This document shows positions 59,290 to 64,000 of a stretch of 64,000 nt of DNA, one piece after another. Source of the DNA: Shewanella hanedai (lineage in GTDB: Bacteria > Pseudomonadota > Gammaproteobacteria > Enterobacterales > Shewanellaceae); contig NZ_VKGK01000014.1 of NCBI RefSeq assembly GCF_007197645.1, positions 1-64,000 of the forward strand, in the 5' to 3' direction. Each line of letters opens with the position of its first letter. Position 1 is the first letter of the stretch. The notes under the pieces were generated by a model. That model saw nothing but the letters and a program-made list of their open reading frames with translations, made no database searches and was not told the origin of the DNA. Made by a program: the position numbers and the translations under genes.

Positions 59290-60846
59290 GTATATGTCAG
59301 CTGCAAATATTACGTAGCTAACAAGCTAACACACCTTTATGTTTCTGCTAATAAAGAGTGCTATTCAGAATATAATTCTAAGTTTGCTGGACGCGGGCCT
59401 CTCACTAAGGGAGAAAAACTCACCATCGACTATTTGGCTCAGCAATATAGCTCAATGGGCTTAACAGGTGGCAACAACGGAGATTACTTTCAAGCAGTGC
59501 CTATGGCTAAGTTGACCTCAAAGCAAAATATGCTGTTATCAATTGATGACCTTAGTTTTAAAGCTGGCAGTGAATTTACCGCCAGAACTCAACAGATGGA
59601 AACGGACATACAACTAGATAAATCTGAACTCATCTTTGTTGGTTACGGTATAAATGCACCTGAGTACCAGTGGAATGATTATCAAGATATCGATGTGAAA
59701 GGGAAAACCGTCATCATGTTGGTGAATGACCCAGGTTTTGCCACTCAAGATCCTCAGCTATTTACTGGGAATGCCATGACCTACTATGGCCGCTGGACGT
59801 ATAAGTATGAAGAAGCCGCAAAGCAAGGTGCAAAAGCTGTGTTTATCATCCATGAAACCGATGCTGCCGGCTATCCCTGGAGTGTGGTAGAAAGCTCTAA
59901 TACTGGCAGTAAATACACCTTGGTCGATGATGAAAATAACACCAGCAAGTTGCCAATAATGGGCTGGATACACCATGATGCCAGTGAACAACTATTAGAA
60001 AAAGCAGGACTCACACTGCCATCGGTCAAACAGCTTGCGCTGCAGTCTGACTTCAAAGCCATACCATTAAATCTAACAGCTGACTTACTGCTGAAAACAG
60101 AGATTGAACACGCTCAATCAAATAATGTCATCGCCTTAATTAAAGGCACTGAAAAACCAGATGAAACCATTGTCATAAGTGCCCATTGGGATCACTTTGG
60201 CACTAAACACACTCCCCAAGGCCCCGAAATTTACAATGGTGCCATCGACAATGCTACCGGCGTTGCTGCAACATTAGAGATTGCCCGGATACTAATGGAG
60301 CAACATAAATCCACCCCATTTAAACGCTCCATCCTCTTTGTCAATTTTACCGCAGAAGAGACTGGGATGATCGGATCAGAACTTTTTGCTCAAGGTGAGA
60401 TATTACCTACTAAGAATATGGTTGGCTTGTTGAACATCGATGGCATGAATGCACTTGATGGCGTCGACTATATTTTGCAGTACGGCAATAATATGTCTGA
60501 ATTGGAAGAATATCTTGAACAAGCGGCAGCTAAACAGCTACGTAAGGTTAAGTTAGATCCTCGACCGCAAAATGGCCTCTTTTTTCGTTCTGATCACTTC
60601 TCTATGGCAAAACAAGGCGTTCCAGGATTGCTATTTATGAGTCTAGGAGACACTGATCCTGATTACATCACTCATAAATATCATAAAGAAGCTGACGACT
60701 ACTCTCCTCTATGGTCATTAGGTGGAATGGGTCAAGACATCGCATTAATCGCTGATATTGCCAGCACACTTGCAAACAATGATGATTGGCCTAAATGGAA
60801 AACTGATTCAGACTTTAAGAAGCGAAGAGCAGAGGATGGCAAATAG
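59290..60846 (+). pseudogene. M28-family aminopeptidase with lost start and signal peptide
   Basis: The frame is open from 59290 to the stop at 60846, but contains no ATG, GTG or TTG before a TTG at 59434, which lies inside the conserved domain. The upstream codons still spell the family block FAGRGPLTKGEKLTIDYLAQ, so the gene originally began further 5'. The catalytic domain looks intact: VISAHWDHFGT, GAIDNATGVAA, NFTAEETGMIGSE, LLNIDGMN and RSDHFSMAKQGVPG (zinc ligands and general base). The lost part is the secretion signal. Either a 5'-decayed pseudogene or a cytoplasmic product from 59434, where no ribosome-binding site is well placed. Confidence 0.75.
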
Positions 60847-60907
60847 CTTCATATCCCCATCAGATTTAGTTTAAAAAGTCTCAGCAGAAATGCTGAGGCT
60901 TTATATT

Positions 60908-61002
60908 TGGCGGAGCGGAGCGGACGGGACTCGAATGTGCCTTCGGCACGTGAGACAGGCCGCTTTCTATTCAAAAGAAGCTAACCAACTGAACTACCGC
61001 TT
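60908..61002 (-). pseudogene. degenerate tRNA-Asp-like gene
   Basis: It shares long blocks with the two intact tRNA-Asp genes: GCGGTAGTTCAGTTGGTTAG at the 5' side, CGGCCTGTC at the anticodon side, and TTCGAGTCCCGTCCGCTCC at the 3' side. It also has an insertion in the anticodon arm (CTTCTTTTGAATAGAAAG), an altered variable/T region with a GTGCC-GAA-GGCAC hairpin, a duplicated CCGCT at the 3' end, and a 5' acceptor strand changed to AAAAGCGG. It cannot fold as a normal cloverleaf. The 5' end abuts the inverted-repeat element at 61005. Confidence 0.75.
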
Positions 61003-61004
61003 TT

Positions 61005-61319
61005 ATACCAATCAGTATAAGAAGTTGATCTACTCAGAGTGTTTTTTGGCAAACTAATTCAAGGCGAATGGATGACATAATGGTTGTTCCCTTATGAGTT
61101 CATTCAGCGCAGAAGTAGGCAGCCAAAAACACTCCTTACAGGCGAGTTTTAGCGGTTCTGATGCTGTGTTAACGAGCTTAACCGTAGAATAACTATGCTC
61201 TTCACTCGCTGCAAGCCACATGGATGTGGTGAATGTCATTAATGCAGGAGCAATTAATGACCTTGCCTCAGGACCGCTAAACTCTCGCTGAGCGATCAAA
61301 TCTTTATACTGATTGGTAT
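61005..61319. mobile_element. 315-bp MITE-like element with 16-bp perfect terminal inverted repeats
   Basis: ATACCAATCAGTATAA at 61005-61020 and its exact reverse complement TTATACTGATTGGTAT at 61304-61319 bound a 315-bp unit with no transposase. It sits between a damaged tRNA-Asp-like copy and an intact tRNA-Asp. Internally it carries TAATGGTTGTTCCCTT-N14-CGCAGAA, shared with the repeat region near 53250. A clean target-site duplication is not evident to me. The long - strand reading frame across it starts inside the neighbouring tRNA and is not treated as a gene. Confidence 0.7.
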
Positions 61320-61393
61320 TATCACTGAATGAGAATATTCTACAATTTTCATATACAAAAAAGCCCTCGTCTTTCGACAAGGGCTTCGTTGTT

Positions 61394-61470
61394 TGGCGGA
61401 GCGGACGGGACTCGAACCCGCGACCCCCGGCGTGACAGGCCGGTATTCTAACCAACTGAACTACCGCTCC
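61394..61470 (-). tRNA. tRNA-Asp (GTC)
   Basis: 77 nt including CCA. On the - strand the acceptor GGAGCGG pairs with CCGCTCC, the D arm contains AGTTCAGTTGGTTAGA, the anticodon stem-loop CCGGCCTGTCACGCCGG has anticodon GTC, and the T arm is GCGGGTTCGAGTCCCGT. Canonical. Confidence 0.97.
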
Positions 61471-61540
61471 TAAACTTAGTGGTTTATAAGCTGTTTAACT
61501 GTTATGTCACTAACAATGAAACTAAATTTAGACACTTGAT

Positions 61541-61617
61541 TGGCGGAGCGGACGGGACTCGAACCCGCGACCCCCGGCGTGACAGGCCGGTATTCTAACC
61601 AACTGAACTACCGCTCC
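61541..61617 (-). tRNA. tRNA-Asp (GTC), second copy
   Basis: Identical in sequence to the copy at 61394-61470, 70 bases away, same strand, with anticodon GTC and encoded CCA. Being upstream on the - strand, it is probably the first gene of the small tRNA-Asp transcription unit. Confidence 0.97.
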
Positions 61618-61747
61618 ACATCAAGTTGCGGTGAATAATACGGATGACAGCAGCTCTCGTCAATAAAAACTTTTCCACTTATTACTGTTCAGTCAAAAAA
61701 GCAGCAAATCGAATGAAATAACTGCTTTTACTCACTAAAAACAACGT

Positions 61748-63076
61748 CTATGGCTTAGGTGGATCTTCCGGCATCGTCAGATCTATCTCATCTAATGCCA
61801 CACCCGCCTCCTGTTGTTGCGCTTTTTCTTGATCTAAACGCACTTGAGCAGCTGCGAGTGCTTCTTTTAAAATTCGACGTTTGCGCCAAATTAACAGCCC
61901 CAGAGTACCAAAGAGCAACAAACACACGTTCACAGTGACTATCCAGAAAATAGCCTGATCCTTTGCTTCTTCCTCTTCAATAGCCGCTTTCTTTGCCGCC
62001 ACTTCTGCTAGCTCTTCAGCGGTAGGAGGCGGTGGCGGTGGTTTGGGGGGCTCAATGAGATTAAAAAATCGCTCAGGCAGAGTCAGTACAATCTCTCGAC
62101 CCGACACTAAGGTCGTCATCACCATGCCTTTTATACGATAACTGCCGTAATCAGAGACTTCAGGTAAAACCAACTCAGTTTCCGTCTCAGATAAACCATG
62201 AATAATTAACGGTAACTGGAAACCTGCAGGGCCAACAAACTCAAGATCTAAATGGGTTTCCTTTAATAGAATGTGACCAGGTTGAGCTTCGATCAATAAT
62301 TTCCAACGTTCATTGATAGGATCTGCAGGTTCAATAACAGCTATATCGATGGGAGATGGAGACAATACAAACGGATAGTTAACCTCACGGTTAAAGACAT
62401 TGTTTTGCGCTTTTACCGCTAAGCTATATCTTCCCCAAGGCTGATTTAGACTTATATCTGCCGTGAATACCCCATCATCAGGACGCTCATCTAACCCCTC
62501 GCCATTATCCTTGTAAGAGCCAACAATTCGAGTCCCCGCAGCGAAGTTTTCGTCTCCAGCCTCATGTCCACTGATAAATTTTGCGGTCCAGTCAACCAGA
62601 TAATCCAATCCTGGCATTCTCAACCTCTGTTTATCCGCTAATAACTGAGACGTTATTTTTAAACGCTCTCCCTGATAAAGAGGTTGAGGAACTTCTTCTA
62701 CCCATATTCCTAGCTCGGAGACTTTCTTTAAGACTGAACCTTCGGCCACGCGACCAATCAATTGCCAAGGTCCCGGTAAAGGTTTTTCAATGGTAATGAT
62801 GTCACCGCTTAATCCATCGACCCATTGCACACTTTCAGGGTGACGTTCTGCGTACCATTTACTGCCATCAGGCAACACAATAACAACAGGTCCACTGCCA
62901 AATTGACGTTGTATGATTAACGTCATACTGTCGACCATGTGATCGATTCGAAAACGGTTTTTTAATTCGCTAGCTTGTTCTAAAGGCACGATATTAGCCA
63001 GAACCTGCCCACTATACGCGATGGCACTCAAAGCGATGAAGCCGTAAATAAAATCTCTAATCTTAAAAAGTGTCAT
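61748..63076 (-). CDS. TIGR03503-type membrane-anchored periplasmic protein
   Basis: 442 residues from ATG at 63076 with GAGGAT 10 bases upstream; an earlier ATG at 63121 overlaps dnaQ and adds non-signal residues. Signal peptide about 1-27. A beta-rich periplasmic region (about 30-360) begins with a von Willebrand-like opening (RFRIDHMVDSMTLIIQRQ). A Pro-rich hinge (PPKPPPPPPT), a short coil, a membrane helix (about 395-415) and a cytoplasmic Gln/Glu-rich tail follow. I recognise the TIGR03503 family of Shewanella and relatives; function unknown. It starts 11 bases after the dnaQ stop, so the two are probably co-transcribed. Confidence 0.75.
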   Translation of the reverse strand: MTLFKIRDFIYGFIALSAIAYSGQVLANIVPLEQASELKNRFRIDHMVDSMTLIIQRQFGSGPVVIVLPDGSKWYAERHPESVQWVDGLSGDIITIEKPLPGPWQLIGRVAEGSVLKKVSELGIWVEEVPQPLYQGERLKITSQLLADKQRLRMPGLDYLVDWTAKFISGHEAGDENFAAGTRIVGSYKDNGEGLDERPDDGVFTADISLNQPWGRYSLAVKAQNNVFNREVNYPFVLSPSPIDIAVIEPADPINERWKLLIEAQPGHILLKETHLDLEFVGPAGFQLPLIIHGLSETETELVLPEVSDYGSYRIKGMVMTTLVSGREIVLTLPERFFNLIEPPKPPPPPPTAEELAEVAAKKAAIEEEEAKDQAIFWIVTVNVCLLLFGTLGLLIWRKRRILKEALAAAQVRLDQEKAQQQEAGVALDEIDLTMPEDPPKP

Positions 63077-63086
63077 AAAGTGACAT

Positions 63087-63815
63087 CTATCCTCGCCAAA
63101 TACATTGCCCTGATTTTGCAACTAAATCTAATCGTTCTTCATGCATAGTAAGTTCATCGGCCGTTGCACTGATCACTTTAAGTTTACTGCGATTTATACT
63201 TAAACGATTGATCCCCCCCCCTTCCTGACCCTCTTTTTCAGAAGAGAGGTTAAACTTGGTTTGACCACCCGTCATCATCAGGTAAACGTCGGCTAATATC
63301 TCGGCATCGAGTAAAGCACCGTGAAGATCACGACGAGAGTTATCGATGCCATAACGCTTACATAACGCATCCAGGTTGTTTTTCTGACCAGGGTGAAGAA
63401 ATTTAGCAATCGCCAATGTATCTAAGATTGGACAGATATCGGCAGTCTTTGGGCCACGGGGTTGCAGCAATGAAAACTCATGATCCATAAAGCTAACGTC
63501 GAAGTTCGCGTTATGAGCCACAACTTCAGCCCCGTCAATAAACTCGATAAAACTTTTGGATATTTCAGCAAATTTAGGTTTATGCGCAACAAATTCGTTT
63601 GTGATACCGTGGACTGCTATCGCTTCTTCATCAATCAGTTGTTGAGGATTGATATATTCATGGTAATGACGTCCAGTTAACCGACGGTTAATGACCTCTA
63701 CACAACCAATTTCGATAATACGGTGACCCAAATAAATCGCACCGACACCTTGGTTCATACCTGTGGTTTCGGTATCGAGAATGATCTGACGCTTTGCACT
63801 TGATACAATATTCAT
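63087..63815 (-). CDS. dnaQ: DNA polymerase III epsilon subunit (3'-5' proofreading exonuclease)
   Basis: 242 residues, family length. The DEDDh exonuclease motifs are complete: Exo I LDTETTG, Exo II HNANFDVSFMDHE and Exo III HGALLDAEILADVYL. The C-terminal region (about 190-242) should contact the alpha subunit. It is divergent from rnhA, the conserved dnaQ/rnhA arrangement of Gammaproteobacteria. Confidence 0.97.
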   Translation of the reverse strand: MNIVSSAKRQIILDTETTGMNQGVGAIYLGHRIIEIGCVEVINRRLTGRHYHEYINPQQLIDEEAIAVHGITNEFVAHKPKFAEISKSFIEFIDGAEVVAHNANFDVSFMDHEFSLLQPRGPKTADICPILDTLAIAKFLHPGQKNNLDALCKRYGIDNSRRDLHGALLDAEILADVYLMMTGGQTKFNLSSEKEGQEGGGINRLSINRSKLKVISATADELTMHEERLDLVAKSGQCIWRG

Positions 63816-63882
63816 AAGATTAATAGCACTTAATAAGTTTTTGGGTATACTCTCCCAATGATTCGACTATGGTAACAACTTG

Positions 63883-64000
63883 ATGACGGTACTGAAACAG
63901 CTCTCAATATTTACTGATGGCTCTTGCTTAGGTAATCCAGGTCCAGGCGGCTACGGTGTGGTAATGAAATACAAAGCACACACTAAGGAGTTTGCCGATG
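63883..64000 (+). CDS. rnhA: ribonuclease HI, 5' part (runs off the window)
   Basis: The frame from ATG at 63883 encodes [20 protein letters not shown] followed by PGGYGVV and [12 protein letters not shown], up to the window end. The [17 protein letters not shown] block with its catalytic Asp is the RNase HI signature. The divergent position next to dnaQ matches E. coli. About 39 codons are visible. Confidence 0.95.
   Translation, partial: MTVLKQLSIFTDGSCLGNPGPGGYGVVMKYKAHTKEFAD

Noticed and set aside
61054..61455. 133-aa - strand ORF across the inverted-repeat element
   Set aside because: It begins inside the intact tRNA-Asp gene and runs through the repeat element. No Shine-Dalgarno and no recognisable domain. 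Best explained as a chance frame in repeat DNA.

Overview
The window looks like a chromosomal segment of a marine Shewanella or a very close relative (Gammaproteobacteria, Alteromonadales). The evidence is gene content and order: rsxABCDGE-nth, aspS-yebC-ruvCAB, cmoAB, a thiC-thiDE-thiFSGH operon behind a TPP riboswitch, divergent dnaQ/rnhA, a membrane-type FadE under a FadR-like operator, and intergenic repeats with AATCAGTATAA-type ends. Base composition is moderate (low-to-mid 40s % GC by eye). I see no prophage, integron, CRISPR array or full insertion sequence.

Layout. 1-228: end of a tandem tRNA-Asn array (identical 109-bp units). 435-2348: CsrD-like degenerate GGDEF/EAL protein. 2449-9119: Rsx (Rnf) electron-transport complex operon followed by nth. 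9230-9945: a 27-residue membrane microprotein with its own promoter, and gloA. 9970-13200: TonB-dependent receptor with a perfect CRP palindrome far upstream. 13201-19124: a divergent chaperone-usher-type fimbrial locus (DUF4402-like pilins, PapD-like chaperone, unusual membrane-anchored usher-like protein, and a divergently transcribed secreted protein). 19153-23932: aspS-yebC-ruvC-ruvA-ruvB. 24104-26917: diguanylate-cyclase-type sensor with three solute-binding domains. 27046-28861: cmoA, cmoB (tRNA wobble-uridine modification).

28954-34961: a five-gene overlapping operon made of a lipoprotein retropepsin-like protease, a 7TM protein with a dead transglutaminase domain, a RimK-type ATP-grasp ligase, a secreted protein that I read as an M3 metallopeptidase fold without its zinc site, and a secreted alpha-helical protein. 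The first three form a known but functionally obscure peptide-ligation module. The attached pseudo-peptidase is the most novel observation here.

35114-36651: SprA-related HExxH protein plus a small companion. 36881-43661: thiamine biosynthesis operon. 43802-54549: mixed housekeeping genes (TrhA/hemolysin III, DTW-domain protein, orphan histidine kinase, peptide deformylase, POT transporter, an alkyltransferase-like protein with PWHR instead of PCHR, DUF3108 protein, ABM monooxygenase, glutaredoxin, class II glutamine amidotransferase). 54788-57235: fadE with FadR- and PsrA-like sites.

57322-60846 is a decaying patch: a CPA1/RCK antiporter is split by one in-frame TAG, and the divergent M28 aminopeptidase has lost its start and signal peptide. 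60908-61617: a degenerate tRNA-Asp-like copy abutting a 315-bp element with 16-bp perfect terminal inverted repeats, then two intact tRNA-Asp genes. 61748-64000: TIGR03503-type membrane protein, dnaQ, and the start of rnhA.
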